64,000 nucleotides of DNA from Maylandia zebra (taxonomy: Eukaryota; Chordata; Actinopteri; Cichliformes; Cichlidae). A program made the position numbers and the translations under genes. This document shows, in pieces, positions 1 through 13,119 of the stretch. The notes under the pieces were generated by a model, which made no database searches, was not told where the DNA came from, and was given only the letters and a program-made list of their open reading frames with translations. Numbering within the stretch: position 1 is the first letter of the stretch; each line of letters begins with the position of its first letter. The stretch lies in contig NC_135170.1 of assembly GCF_041146795.1 (NCBI RefSeq), forward strand, positions 36,542,659-36,606,658, given 5' to 3'.

Positions 1-430
1 GAAAGCAAGTTGACGCTGAACGTGCAAACATCACTAATGTCACATAACTTTGCCGACATGTGGCCAACAGTAATGTTTTAATGTTCCTCATTATTAATAA
101 ACATTTGCACATAAATAAGTGACATCATATTCAGTACTTACTTTTAACAGTTTACTCTTCGGCCGCTCCGCTTCTGCTGTCTGCGGCAAAATTATCCACA
201 CCGACTGCCGCGCCATGCATTGTGGGATATGTTGGGCCACAAAGTCTACACCGCCACAGCCTTAAAATTCAGGGAAATGAAGGACGCATTTGAGGCCGCA
301 TTTCGAGCAGCCTTTGAATTGGGACAGCCTTCGGCGCGCAGCTGTGACGTAATCAGCCTTAAAATGCGGCCTTTAAGGCTGCAGACCCTGGATTGGGATA
401 CAGCCCCTGACCATAACACACAGACAACTA
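1..430. repeat. DNA-element-like interspersed repeat, copy A
   Basis: This stretch shares two blocks with 8790-9180: one around 22-65 (TCACTAATGTCAC, ACTTTGCCGACAT) and one around 210-410 (TTGTGGGATATGTTGGGCC, GAAATGAAGGACGCATTTG, GGGACAGCCTTCG, GGGATACAG). The second block is in the opposite orientation in the other copy. No transposase is visible, so it is probably a non-autonomous DNA transposon cut by the window edge. The superfamily is not determined. Confidence 0.45.
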
Positions 431-1130
431 TTCATACCTGTGAGCAATTTAGAGTTTCCAGTTAAACTAACCCCACTAACTGTGTTACTTTGGACTGTGG
501 GAGGAAGCCAGGAGCTGGAACTGGGCCAGTGAAAGAAATTCAGCCCTGAAGGCGTAGTGAGAAAATGAAAATGAAACCTCCAGCTTCCTCTGCTCTCACA
601 AACACACTCTTTGGGGTGCTTCCCATACAAGAACACACACTTTACTTACTGTAGTTTTCGGGTCATAAGCCGCTACTTTTCCCCACACTGTGAACACTGC
701 GGCTTATACTGACGTGCGGCTAATGCATATTTTTTTTCATGCGGCCAAAAACATTTTACCTGGTAACAGTAAACCAATCAAATTGATAAGTAGTATATAT
801 ACGGTATATATTTTTATCGGTTGTTAAGAGACGTTGTAATGTTGTTTGTGCGCTGTTCCGTAAAAGAGCCATGAGCAAAGTAATTTGTGTGTTACTGATA
901 CGTACTTAAAGGTAGCCGTGTTACAGGCGCTGTTCGAGGGAAAAAAGCATTTGCTTATGTATTTTTGTATGTTATCATAACGTTTATGTTACCATAACAT
1001 TTATGTTACCATGTTTATGTTACCTTACGGATTAAATTAAACGTTAAAAATCCTCACGTGTAATATTTCTGTGTAAATCTCATATTACAAGTGAAACGCA
1101 TACGGCTTAAAATCCGGTGCGGCCTGTAAT
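431..1130. other. No gene seen; low-complexity and repeat-like DNA
   Basis: No supported coding exon. Around 655-770 and 1085-1130 the motif GCGGCTTATA/ATAAGCCGC recurs in opposite orientations (CATAAGCCGCTAC near 664, GCGGCTTATAC near 701, ACGGCTTAAAATCCGG near 1101). This suggests the ends of a short MITE-like element about 460 bp long, but no target duplication could be fixed. Confidence 0.3.
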
Positions 1131-1810
1131 TCAATTCAATTCAATTCAATTTTATTTATATAGCGCCAAATCACAACATAAGTCACCTCAAGGCGCTTCA
1201 TAGATACAGAGAAAAAACCCAACAATCATATGACCCCCTATGAGCAGCACTTTGGCAACAGTGGGAAGGAAAAACTCCCTTTTAACAGGAAGAAACCTCC
1301 AGCAGAACCAGGCTCAGGGAGGGGCGGGGCCATCTGCTGCGATTGGTTGGGGTGAGAGAAGGAAGACAGGATAAAGACATGCTGTGGAAGAGAGACAGAG
1401 GTCTGTTAATACATAGTGAGTGAGAAAGGTGACTGGAAAGGAAACACCCAGTGCATCATGGGAATCCCCCGGCAGCCTACGTCTATTGCAGCATAACTAA
1501 GGGAGGATTCAGGGTCACCTGGTCCAGCCCTAACTATATGCTTTAGCAAAAAGGAAAGTTTGAAGCCTAATCTTGAAAGTAGAGATAGTGTCTGTCTCCT
1601 GAATCCAAACTGGAAGCTGGTTCCACAGAAGAGGGGCCTGAAAACTGAAGGCTCTGCCTCCCATTCTACTTTTAAATACTCTAGGAACAACAAGTAGGCC
1701 TGCAGAGCGAGAGCGAAGTGCTCTAATAGGGTGATATGGTACTACAAGGTCATTAAGATAAGATGGGGCCTGATTATTTAAGACCTTGTATGTGAGGAGC
1801 AGGATTTTTA

Positions 1811-2480
1811 ATTCTTGTCATGGTCCGCGGCCCGGCGTCCGAGGTGCTGATGGGATGCCCACTCCCGTGGGCGCGGCTGCTAACTCCACACCTGCATCCC
1901 ATCCCAGGCGATCACCAGGTGGACTATTTAATCCTGCCCAGCCTGCTGCTCCACGCCAGTCCGTAGTCGTCCTTCAGCGGTAACGTACACCTGCGGGAAA
2001 GCCCATATGCAGACCTATCCGTGTGAACTAACACTAACTCTGCCTTGTATACTCAGATCACAGCTCGGCGTGTTTGAGCCACCTGCCTGTCCGGAATTTG
2101 GATCACGATCAGCCCCAGCCGCCTCGACCTTTCTGAAACTTCTCCCCACGGACCATCACCCCTCCCTCCGGTTCCCTCGGCCCCGCTATCATCGTAAGAC
2201 GCGTACTCTACTTCCCCTCGTATACTGCCTTTTCCCCCGCACCCCAATAATCCTTTTTTCCTTTTTCTGTTTCAGCCTCCCACAGTCCCGCTCTCGGCGT
2301 TCCTGCGTGATTCACCTCCCGGTCCCTCGGTTTTTTCTGGTTCCGTGCATTTTTTCCTTCTACCCTCCCGGGACACCCTCAGTTATAATAAAGTTTATTT
2401 TTGTTCTCTCGTACCGCTGTGTGTGTGTGTTCTGCTCCTGGGTCCAACTTGTGCGTGGAACTTCGGTTCATGACAATTCT
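1811..2480. mobile_element. Solo LTR inserted in the LINE
   Basis: A 660-bp segment (1816-2475) starts TGTCATGG and ends TTCATGACA, the TG...CA ends of a retrovirus-like LTR with short inverted termini. It is bounded by the perfect 5-bp duplication ATTCT (1811-1815 and 2476-2480), and the LINE 3' UTR reads continuously when it is removed. An AATAAA signal lies near 2388, as expected in an LTR on the plus strand. No gag or pol is present, so it is a recombination-derived solo LTR. The family (gypsy or other) is not settled. Confidence 0.8.
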
Positions 2481-4890
2481 GGATTTAACAGGAAGCCAAA
2501 ACAGGAGAAATCTGCTCTCTCTTTCTAGTCCCTGTCAGGACTCTTGCTGCAGCATTTTGGATCAGCTGAAGGCTTTTCAGGGAGTTTTTAGGACTTCCTG
2601 ATAATAATGAATTACAGTCGTCCAGCCTGGAAGTAATAAATGCATGAACTAGTTTTTCAGCGTCACTCTGAGACAGGATATTTCTAATTTTAGAGATGTT
2701 GCACAAATGGAAGAACGCAGTCTTACATATTTGTTTAATATGTGCATTGAAGGACATGTCCTGGTCAAAAATGACTCCAAGGTTCCTCACAGTGTTACTG
2801 GAGGCCAAGGTAATGCCATCCAGAGTAAGAATCTGCTTAGATACCATATTTCTAAGCTTTTCAGGGCCGAGTACAATAACCTCAGTTTGATCTGAATTAA
2901 GAAGCAGAAAGTTAGCGGCCATCCAGGTCTTTATGTCTTTAAGACATTCCTGCAGTTTAACTCATTGGTGTGTGTTATCTGGCTTCATGGACAGATAGAG
3001 CTGGGTGTCATCTGCATAGCAGTGTAAATGTATGCTATGTCTTCTAATGATGCTGCCTAAGGGAAGCATGTATAGTGTAAACAGAATTGGTCCTAGCACT
3101 GAACCCTGTGGAACTCCATAATTAACCTCAGTGTGTGAAGAGGACTCTCCATTTACATGCACAAACTGGAGTCTATTAGATAGATATGATACAAACCACT
3201 GCAGCGCAGTACCTGTAATACCTACAGCATGTTCTAATCGCTCTAATAGGATATTATGGTCGACAGTATCGAACGCTGCACTGAGGTCTAGCAGGACAAG
3301 CACAGAGATGAGTCCACTGTCAGAGGCCATAAGAAGATCATTTGTAACCTTCACTAAAGCTGTTTCTGTGCTGTGATGAGCTCTGAAACCTGACTGAAAC
3401 TCTTCAAATAAACCTCTGCAGATGATCTGTTAGCTGTTTGACAACTACTCTTTCAAGGATGTTTGATATAAAGGAAGGTTGGAGATTGGCCTATAATTAG
3501 CTAAGACTGCTGGGTCTAGAGATGCTTTTTGAGTAAAGGTTTAACTACAGCCAGCTTGAAGGCCTGTGGTACATAGCCGATCATTAGAGATAGGTTGATC
3601 ATATTTAAGACCGAAGAATTAATTAATGGCAGGACTTCTTTGAGCAGTTTTGTAGGAATGGGGTCTAAAAGACAGGTTGATGGTTTGGAGGAAGTAATTA
3701 TTGAAGTTAACTCAGAAAGATCAATTAGAGAAAAAGAGTCTAACTTAACATCAATGGTACTAAGAGTAGCTGTAGATAATATTACATCTGTGGGATGATT
3801 ATTGGTAATTTTTTCTCTAATGATAAAAACGTTATTTGTGAAGAAGTTCATGAAGTCATTACTAGTTAACGTTAAAGGGATGGTTGGCTCAAAAGAGCTC
3901 TGACTGTTTGTCAGCCTGGCTACAGAGCTGAAGAGAAACCTGGGGTTGTTCTTATTTTCTTCAATCAGTGATGAATAGTAAGATGTTCTGGCTTTGCGGA
4001 GGGCTTTCTTATAAAGCAGCAACCTATTTCTCCAGGCTAAATGATGATCCTCTAAATTTGTGACACGCCATTTCCTCTCCAGATTACGAGTCATCTGCTT
4101 TAGGGTACGTGTTTGAGAATTATACCACGGAGTCAGGTACTTCTGATTAGAGACCTTAGTTTTCACAGGAGCTACAGTATCCAGAGTCGTACGTAGTGAG
4201 GAGGTGAAATTATTAACAAGATAATCGACCTCTGTTGGGGTAGCGTTCAGATAGCTGCTCTGCTCTGTGTTGGTACAGGGCATTGAAGATGATAACAGTG
4301 GGTGGATTATATTCTTAAACTTAGTTACAGCGCTTTCAGAAAGACATCTACTTTGATAAAGTCTACTCTCCACCGCTGTGTAATCAATTATTGTAAATGT
4401 AAATGTTATCAGGAAATGATCAGACAGGAGAGGGTTTTCAGGAAACACTGTTAAATGTTCAGTTTCTATGCCATATGTTAAAACAAGATCTAGAGTGTGA
4501 TTAAAGTGGTGGGTGGGTTCTTTTACATTTTGAGAGAAGCCAATTGAGTCTAATAACAGATTAAATGCCATGTTGAGGCTGTCATTTTTAGCATCTACAT
4601 GGATGTTAAAATCACCCACAATAATTATTTTATCTGAGCTCAGAACTAAATTAGATATAAAGTCTGAGAAATCAGACAGAAACTCTGTGTAAGGCCCAGG
4701 TGGACGATAGATGATAACAAGTAAGACTGGTTTCTGACTTTCACAGCTGGGGTGGACGAGGCTGAGCATCAGGCTTTCAAATGAATTAAAAGTCTGTCTG
4801 GGTCTTTGGTTGATTAATAGGCTGGTGTGAGAAATTGCTGCCACACCTCCCCCTCGGCCTGTGCTTCGAGGTTTCTGGTAGTTAGAATGA

Positions 4891-6740
<1,850 letters not shown>

Positions 6741-6744
6741 TTAC

Positions 6745-6862
6745 TTTCACTTTCTTTCTGACTGCACAGAATAACAAGCCCCCCACCCCAATGCTTCAGT
6801 ATAAAAAGCCACAGAGTCACAGTAACAAAGACTATCAGTCTTCTCTCAACAGGACGAAGCAG
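6745..6862 (+). promoter_or_regulatory. Promoter and untranslated first exon of the actinoporin-like gene, with ISRE-type site
   Basis: TTTCACTTTC at 6745-6754 is the reverse complement of GAAAGTGAAA, a perfect GAAANNGAAA interferon-stimulated response element core; another TTTC follows at 6755-6758. A TATA box TATAAAAAG lies at 6800-6808, so transcription probably starts near 6830. A short leader exon would end at 6862 with a consensus donor (CAG then GTAAGA). The coding exon accepting this leader begins at 7525. Start site and inducibility are inferred. Confidence 0.55.
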
Positions 6863-7524
6863 GTAAGACAAAACACCTAACCTCCACTATATTTATTATG
6901 GCTTTTTATTCAGTTATTCCTTTCAAATGAAATTATATCTCATCGTTATTTCTTTTTGTTCTCCCTTTTTCTTCTTTTCTTAAACTGATGTTCTGTTAAT
7001 AAGACTGTTAATAAGTCAGACTATATTGGTGATTAATTCATACTGTATGGATGGAATCAGTCCAGCATGAGGGCTGTGATACTACCGTCCACCTAATATA
7101 ATGTAAATAATGCTGTCTGTATAAAACAGTAATGATTGTAATCGACTGATCATCACATTTTAAAGTTCAGAGGCTTCTGATCTCCATAAGTTATCCATTG
7201 ATCGAGTTCATAAATATTGTTTCAGATCAGGTATCCTGTCCATCCTCAGCAGTCCTGTCTTTCTATCATGACTCCCAGACGGGAGTGTGTGTGTGGTAGC
7301 GAACAGGAAATAACAAAGTGAGAAACATAATAACAGCTCAGGCGTGACCCGATCACGTGATGCTGACTGAGCCAATCTGAAGCTGAGGACAGGGCTGGAC
7401 TGCGTCTCTGGAACCGTCCCCTGCATGATGATGCTAGCTCACCAACAACCCAGAGTCCAGGATCCAGGACAGGGAGTAAACTGAAAGGACTTCCTCTGAC
7501 TCTGTTTTCTGCTCCCCTGCACAG
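6863..7524 (+). other. First intron of the actinoporin-like gene (5' UTR intron)
   Basis: Lies between the proposed leader exon (donor at 6863) and the acceptor at 7523-7524. No coding exon or recognisable repeat is seen. A CACGTG occurs near 7336. Confidence 0.4.
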
Positions 7525-7531
7525 GTTCATC

Positions 7532-10500
7532 ATGGGTCTCCCAACTCACCGTCAGTGCAGCATCGAGATCCAGAACAAGACCACGACGTTCACCCTGTGC
7601 AACCCACGGTGAGTCCTGCAACTCCACGTACACAGAGAGCTGTCCCCGCGTCAGCTGCATGACAGTTATTGAAAAATCACTTGGATGTTTCTGTGAGGTT
7701 AAATCCAGATATATGTAATTATTGTTGTTTTCATTCATGAACGTTCACAAAAGCAGAAAAAGTAAAAGCACAGTTGTTGATTGATTAAATTACAGTTAAT
7801 CAATCACACGTGAGTGTGCTGCAAGGATTTTAAAGCATTGTGAAGTTTGACGAGATCCCTCGACCCCACGAACGAGCCTTTCAGACTCATGCTGGGACAT
7901 GAGGGGTCAAGGAAGGACAGTAGGAAGGAAAACTTCCTGTTAAAAGGGAGTTTTTCCTTCCCACTGTCACCAAAGTGCTGCTCATAGGGGGTCATATGAT
8001 TGTTGGGTTTTTCTCTGCATCTACTGTACAATATAAAGCACCTTGAGGCGACTGTTGTTGTGATTTGCGCTGTATAAATCAAACTGTGTAAATTGGGAGT
8101 GTCTGAGCAGAGTCAAACAGGATGTGACACGAGTCAGATCAGATCTCTGACAGGAAGCTGCCATCTTTCTGTTGAGCTACGTTCCTTCCTGCTTCACCAA
8201 ACCTCAGACTTCCTTTAGACCAAACCAATCCAACCAAGGTGCCATTATTTCTATTTCGTATCACTTTATAACTTCTTCATCTCAAAGAAAAATATCTCCT
8301 ACACCATATATAAGGATGCATTGTCTATGAAAGACACAAATATGGTTCTTTTCATGTACTGGCACAGCTACATTTGTCTGAAAGCTTACTTTATGGCTCT
8401 TGTATAGTTATCTGTGGTACTATATAAGATGAGCGCTAAATTCACCCACGACATGGTTAAGTTGGTGCACTGCCCAAATGTCTGGCTCCTGAGAATGAAC
8501 CACCATCCTTTTAACTTAACGAGTGAACTGTCTGCTTGTATCTCCTTAAAACAAACGTCGGTTTGACTCGACACCACCAACACAACCAGCTTCAGCGGCA
8601 AAATAACTGAACGAACGTTACTCCATCCAGATGTTTGACTGTAAAAGTGGCACACAGTGGCATGGTCCTCCTGTCCTGTTTGCTGGTTCTGTTTGTGGAT
8701 GTATTATCCATAAAATCGTGATCTGTCTGCAGGGTTAAAGTCAGTCTTCTAAAGTAAAGGCCTTAAAAGTAAGTGGAACCTGAGCCGCATTAAGTACTGA
8801 CATTGCTAATGTCACGTCACTTTGCCGACATTTGACCAAAAGTAACTTTTTCCACGTTCTTCAAAATTTGCATTGCTACTTAAATAAGTGAGAATAAATA
8901 TGTCACAATAGATACATGAGAACAAAGCCCAGCACTTGCTTGTCTTCCCCCAATTTGTTTTTAAATTAGCTGTGTCCCAAAACGTCGGCTGCATCCTCCG
9001 GAGGCCGCATTTGAAGGCCAATTACGTCACAGCCAGGCGACGAAGGCTGTCCCAGTTCGTCGACTCCTTCAAATGCGGCCGACAAATGCGTCCTTCATTT
9101 CCCCGAATTTGAAGGATGGGTCGGGTGTGTCCTTCGTGGCCCACCATATCCCAGAATTCATAGCGCAGGGCCAGCCAAATTTCAGCTGCCAACAATGGCG
9201 GCCGCTACTAAGTTTTAAAATTACTCTTATTAATCTTTCTGGGTCACAAAATAAACTTTTAACATATTTTAAGGCGAGAAAGCAGCTGTGTAAATTACAA
9301 ATATCTGCTCGGTTTATCAAGACATCGCATATTTGCAAAAGTGTGCCGACGTTTTCGGAGACGTCTGTTACCCACCCGCTCGATAGCAAGCCGGGGGGTT
9401 CAATGGTCACTCCAGCCGGCGAGAGCAGTGGACTCCCGGCTTCATCGTTTTCAGACCCCCGCTTTCTCGCTACTCAGGTTAAACATGATATAAGTCACTC
9501 GGAGAACTTAAAAATGTAATTGTTTGCCTTTTTTCTGTGTTTTATTTGTTCCAGAGTAAATCGGTTTGGCTGAAATCAAAGTTATTAGATTATTAGATTA
9601 AATAAACTTTAATAATCCATCGGGTGGGTTCCTCCGGGGTTTCCACACAGCTGAATAAACGTCAAACAGAAAACTGATTAAACAGAAGTGTGAGACGGTC
9701 GAGAGTTTCCTCCAGTGTCCTGTTATATTTTAGATAGCAAGGAGCAGACGGCCGAGTTTATTAAACTCCACCGAGACAGCGGTGACGCTGATCTGAAGGC
9801 TAGAACGTCCCATTTCACAGCCTCGCACTTCCGGCCTTCTCGGTCTTTGAAGGACCCGGCCCACGTAGACCGCGAAGGAAAATGGGATCCTATTGGTGGC
9901 TCAGCTGGTTAGTAAAGAGGGACAACTACTTACTTACAACGACTTTATTGCACTATATAATTTTCCAATCAGTGTTCAGGAATTCTCAATGGTGCTTGGT
10001 GCCATACCCTCAGGGACTTCAATGTTATATACAGTGGGGCAAAAAAGTATTTAGTCAGCCACCGATTGTGCAAGTTCCCCCACCTAAAATGATGACAGAG
10101 GTCAGTAATTTGCACCAGAGGTACACTTCAACTGTGAGAGACAGAATGTGAAGAAAAATCCATGAATCCACATGGTAGGATTTGTAAAGAATTTATTGGT
10201 AAATCAGGGTGGAAAATAAGTATTTGGTCAATAACAAAAATACAACTCAATACTTTGTAGCATAACCTTTGTTGGCAATAACAGAGGTCAAACGTTTACT
10301 ATAGGTCTTTACCAGGTTTGCACACACAGTAGCTGGTATTTTGGCCCATTCCTCCATGCAGATCTTCTCGAGAGCAGTGATGTTTTGGGGCTGTGGCCGA
10401 GCAACACGGACTTTCAACTCCCGCCACAGATTTTCTATGGGGTTGAGGTCTGGAGACTGGCTAGGCCACTCCAGGACTTTCAAATGCTTCTTACGGAGCC

Positions 10501-12632
10501 ACTCCTTTGTTGCCCGGGCGGTGTGTTTTGGATCATTGTCATGTTGGAAGACCCAGCCTCGTTTCATCTTCAAAGTTCTCACTGATGGAAGGAGGTTTTG
10601 GCTCAAAATCTCACGATACATGGCCCCATTCATTCTGTCCTTAACACGGATCAGTCGTCCTGTCCCCTTGGCAGAAAAACAGCCCCATAGCATGATGTTT
10701 CCACCCCCATGCTTCACAGTAGGTATGGTGTTCTTGGGATGCAACTCAGTATTCTTCTTCCTCCAAACACGACGAGTTGAGTTTATACCAAAAAGTTCTA
10801 CTTTGGTTTCATCTGACCACATGACATTCTCCCAATCCTCTGCTGTATCATCCATGTGCTCTCTGGCAAACTTCAGACGGGCCTGGACATGCACTGGCTT
10901 CAGCAGCGGAACACGTCTGGCACTGCGGGATTTGATTCCCTGCCGTTGTAGTGTGTTACTGATGGTGACCTTTGTTACTTTGGTCCCAGCTCTCTGCAGG
11001 TCATTCACCAGGTCCCCCCGTGTGGTTCTGGGATCTTTGCTCACCGTTCTCATGATCATTTTGACCCCACGGGATGAGATCTTGCGTGAAGCCCCAGATG
11101 GAGGGAGATTATCAGTGGTCTTGTATGTCTTCCATTTTCTGATGATTGCTCCCACAGTTGATTTTTTCACACCAAGCTGCTTGCCTATTGTAGATTCACT
11201 CTTCCCAGTCTGGTGCAGGTCTACAATACTTTTCCTGGTGTCCTTCCAAAGCTCTTTGGTCTTGGCCATGGCGGAGTTTGGAGTCTGACTGTTTGAGGCT
11301 GTGGACAGGTGTCTTTTATACAGATGATGAGTTCAAACAGGTGCCATTCATACAGGTAACGAGTGGGGGACAGAAAAGCTTCTTACAGAAGACGTTACAG
11401 GTCTGTGAGAGCCAGAGATTTTCCTTGTTTGAGGTGACCAAATACTTATTTTCCACCCTGATTTACGAATAAATTCTTTACAAATCCTACCATGTGGATT
11501 CATGGATTTTTTTTCCACATTCTGTCTCTCACAGTTGAAGTGTACCTCTGGTGCAAATTACTGACCTCTGTCATCATTTTAAGTGGGGGAACTTGCACAA
11601 TCGGTGGCTGACTAAATACTTTTTTGCCCCACTGTAAAAACACTGACAGCTCGATCTCTACCTCAGTCACTCTCCCTGATCCAGCTGAGTCACCAATAGG
11701 AAAAATCTGCTTTTCACAGGAACTTGGTCACAGCAATAAGAGAATACGTAGTTTATGCCAAGAAGATATCGTCTCTCTCCCATATATAATATCTTATTGG
11801 AACCGATATGTTCCAGATATCAAGTGGAAGACAGTCTGGATGGTCCCCCATAAATATTTGATTGTAAATAAGGTGAAAGAAGTCTCTTTTAAAATTCTAC
11901 ATAAATGTTATCCAGCCAGTCACTACATGGTAAAATTTAAAAGGGACATAAATACTAATTGTACTTTCTGTGGGGATCATCCAGAAACTGTGACTGTGGC
12001 AGACTGGCGACCTGTCCAGGTGTGCCCCACCTCTTGCCCTATGATAGCTCAGATAGGCTCCCGCCCCTCCGCAACCCTGATAAGGTTAAGTTGGCCACTG
12101 ATGGATGGTCTCTGAGCGTGACGGTGCTTGTGGGTGCAGGTCTCTGCCGGTTGTTCAGGTGTGTTGCAGGTGTGAGGTGTGTGTAACGGCAGTGATGTCT
12201 TCCTGTTTCTCCAGCATGCACATTGTGAGCGGCTCCTGCAGCTCGCCCCTGCCTCCCATGCTCAGCCCCTACGAGAACGGCAACGCCCTCTTCATCAAGA
12301 AGCCTCACACGGCGTGTGGCTCTGTGACCGTCTTCACCTACGACCTCCAGCACGTGTCCACCCTGCAGTTCAACGGCAGGGTCGCAGTGATGTTCTCGGT
12401 GCCGTACGACTTCAACTTCTACTCCAACTGGTACGCGGTGGGAGTCTTCGACATGGACAAAGCCTGCGACCAGCACCTTTACGACGAGATGTACAACAAG
12501 TCGGAGCAAAAGTTTGTCAGGGGCAAAGCCAAGGGGCCGAGTCTGTCCTACAGGGGGGCCTACATCACTGTCAGGGCCACCATGTCCGACACCTACCAGC
12601 CCATCCTCAAGGTCGCCATCTGCAATAACTGA
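7532..12632 (+). CDS. Actinoporin-like protein (endogenous pore-forming-toxin fold), two coding exons
   Basis: Exons are 7532-7608 (acceptor at 7524, donor GTGAGT) and 12215-12632. The split arginine codon restores phase, giving 164 codons before TGA at 12630. The signature of the sea-anemone cytotoxin/actinoporin fold is clear in exon 2: [23 protein letters not shown] and [19 protein letters not shown]. Fish carry such actinoporin-like proteins as native genes; family members bind phosphocholine membranes as beta-sandwich proteins. In this model the protein opens directly with the first strand region ([15 protein letters not shown]). It has no obvious amphipathic N-terminal helix, the part that builds the pore in anemone proteins, and no signal peptide. 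The 4.6-kb intron is packed with transposons. A missed upstream coding exon cannot be excluded. An AATAAA at 13058-13063 closes the transcript. Confidence 0.82.
7933..8092 (+). repeat. L2/Maui-like LINE 3' end fragment
   Basis: This matches, in the opposite orientation, the 3' UTR of the LINE at 1131-1290: GTTAAAAGGGAGTTTTTCC, CATAGGGGGTCATATGATTG, CACCTTGAGGCGACTG and GCGCTGTATAAAT. Only the 3' terminus is present, as usual for 5'-truncated LINE copies. It lies in the large intron of the actinoporin-like gene. The rest of the intron from 8093 to about 8780 shows no feature I can support. Confidence 0.8.
8790..9880. repeat. DNA-element-like interspersed repeat, copy B
   Basis: Related to the repeat at 1-430: it shares TGCTAATGTCAC and ACTTTGCCGACAT near 8800-8835. 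It also shares the block at 8960-9170 (GGCCGCATTTGAAGGCC, TGCGTCCTTCATTTCCCC, CCCACCATATCCCAGAATTC), here inverted relative to copy A. GGCCTTC/GAAGG motifs recur at both ends (9830-9850). A 148-codon open frame at 9073-9519 has no recognisable protein and is not called. Boundaries and superfamily are uncertain. Confidence 0.45.
10032..11634 (-). mobile_element. Tc1-like transposon with long inverted repeats
   Basis: A 1603-bp element begins CAGTGGGGCAAAAAAGTATT and ends with its inverse, between TA duplications (10030-10031 and 11635-11636). The inverted repeats extend about 200 bp inward: the AAATACTTATTTTCCACCCTG segment occurs at both ends. The copies differ only at scattered positions and small indels. 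One intact transposase frame fills the middle on the minus strand. It interrupts the LINE fragment described at 9905-11995, inside the intron of the actinoporin-like gene. Confidence 0.93.
10247..11269 (-). CDS. Tc1-family transposase, full length (340 aa)
   Basis: Cut-and-paste transposase of the Tc1 group. The N-terminal paired-like helix-turn-helix region covers about residues 1-110 ([20 protein letters not shown], then [13 protein letters not shown]). The catalytic domain follows, with the three acidic residues in [24 protein letters not shown] and [14 protein letters not shown]; the spacing fits DD34E. The linker [12 protein letters not shown] is also present. At 340 aa without stop or frameshift the length is normal for the family. 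Its open frame and well-matched terminal repeats suggest a fairly young copy, though activity cannot be judged from sequence. Confidence 0.93.
   Translation of the reverse strand: MAKTKELWKDTRKSIVDLHQTGKSESTIGKQLGVKKSTVGAIIRKWKTYKTTDNLPPSGASRKISSRGVKMIMRTVSKDPRTTRGDLVNDLQRAGTKVTKVTISNTLQRQGIKSRSARRVPLLKPVHVQARLKFAREHMDDTAEDWENVMWSDETKVELFGINSTRRVWRKKNTELHPKNTIPTVKHGGGNIMLWGCFSAKGTGRLIRVKDRMNGAMYREILSQNLLPSVRTLKMKRGWVFQHDNDPKHTARATKEWLRKKHLKVLEWPSQSPDLNPIENLWRELKVRVARPQPQNITALEKICMEEWAKIPATVCANLVKTYSKRLTSVIANKGYATKY
11996..12110 (+). repeat. LINE/SINE 3' tail-like repeat
   Basis: GACTGGCGACCTGTCCAGG, GATAGGCTCCCGCCCCTCC and CCCTGATAAGGTTAAG followed by TGGATGG form a well-known fish retroposon tail. 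It directly follows the Tx1/L1-like fragment and precedes exon 2 of the actinoporin-like gene by about 100 bp. Confidence 0.5.
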
Positions 12633-13057
12633 GGCCCACAGCCGCACCTGCAGTGTGCACCATTAATCCCACTTAACCCAGTAACACTGGGTTCACACTG
12701 CAGGAGACCTGCAGCTGATTGATCAATCAATTAATCAGTCATCAGTCAGTTCGATTCTCTCCTCATTTTATATCCACAAACACAGATTAAATCTCAACAT
12801 TTATTTGAAATTTGGATTTCTTTCCCTGCCCCTCCTTCCTGATGACATCCAAAAAATGGTGAGCTGTGATTGGTCAGCAGTGTGTCTGTGATGTTGTCTG
12901 AACCCGATGTTAAACTTTTTTCCTTCTCTTTATGTTTGACACAAACTTAACTTTTACTTTTGATGATGTCACTCAGAAATCGTCATGGCGACTGCATTAC
13001 TGTGGTCCAGTGAGATGAAACCACAGAGCTGTGCAGCTGTGAACATGTGGATGAGAT

Positions 13058-13063
13058 AATAAA
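13058..13063 (+). terminator. Polyadenylation signal, actinoporin-like gene
   Basis: AATAAA about 425 bp after the stop codon, followed by G/T-rich sequence (TGAGTGAGCCC, TGTCTGAGCTG). It is the first such signal downstream of the CDS. The site is inferred. Confidence 0.55.
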
Positions 13064-13119
13064 GGCTGAGTGAGCCCTAAATGTCTGAGCTGTTTTCTTA
13101 CGATAACCAATCACAAAGC

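Larger units (their letters stand above)
9905..11995 (+). mobile_element. Tx1/L1-like LINE ORF2 C-terminal fragment, split by a Tc1 element
   Basis: The left part (9907-10031) encodes [10 protein letters not shown] and [10 protein letters not shown]. The right part (11635-11995) encodes [32 protein letters not shown] and [10 protein letters not shown]. Both align in order with the ORF2 C terminus of the large LINE at 17071-20469 (GLLSYSEFLN, AIPAGVLMLF, NKVKEISFKVIHRFYPT, NCTFCS). The Tc1 transposon at 10032-11634 inserted at a TA between them. It is a truncated copy and cannot be functional. Confidence 0.8.

Noticed and set aside
9073-9519. 148-codon frame inside the repeat at 8790-9880
   Set aside because: No known domain, no splice or promoter support, and it lies in repeated DNA.
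10341-11288. 315-codon plus-strand frame opposite the Tc1 transposase
   Set aside because: It is the antisense shadow of the DD34E transposase.
12039-12647. 202-codon minus-strand frame opposite the actinoporin-like exon
   Set aside because: Low-complexity shadow of GC-rich coding DNA. The plus strand has the family motifs and splice sites.
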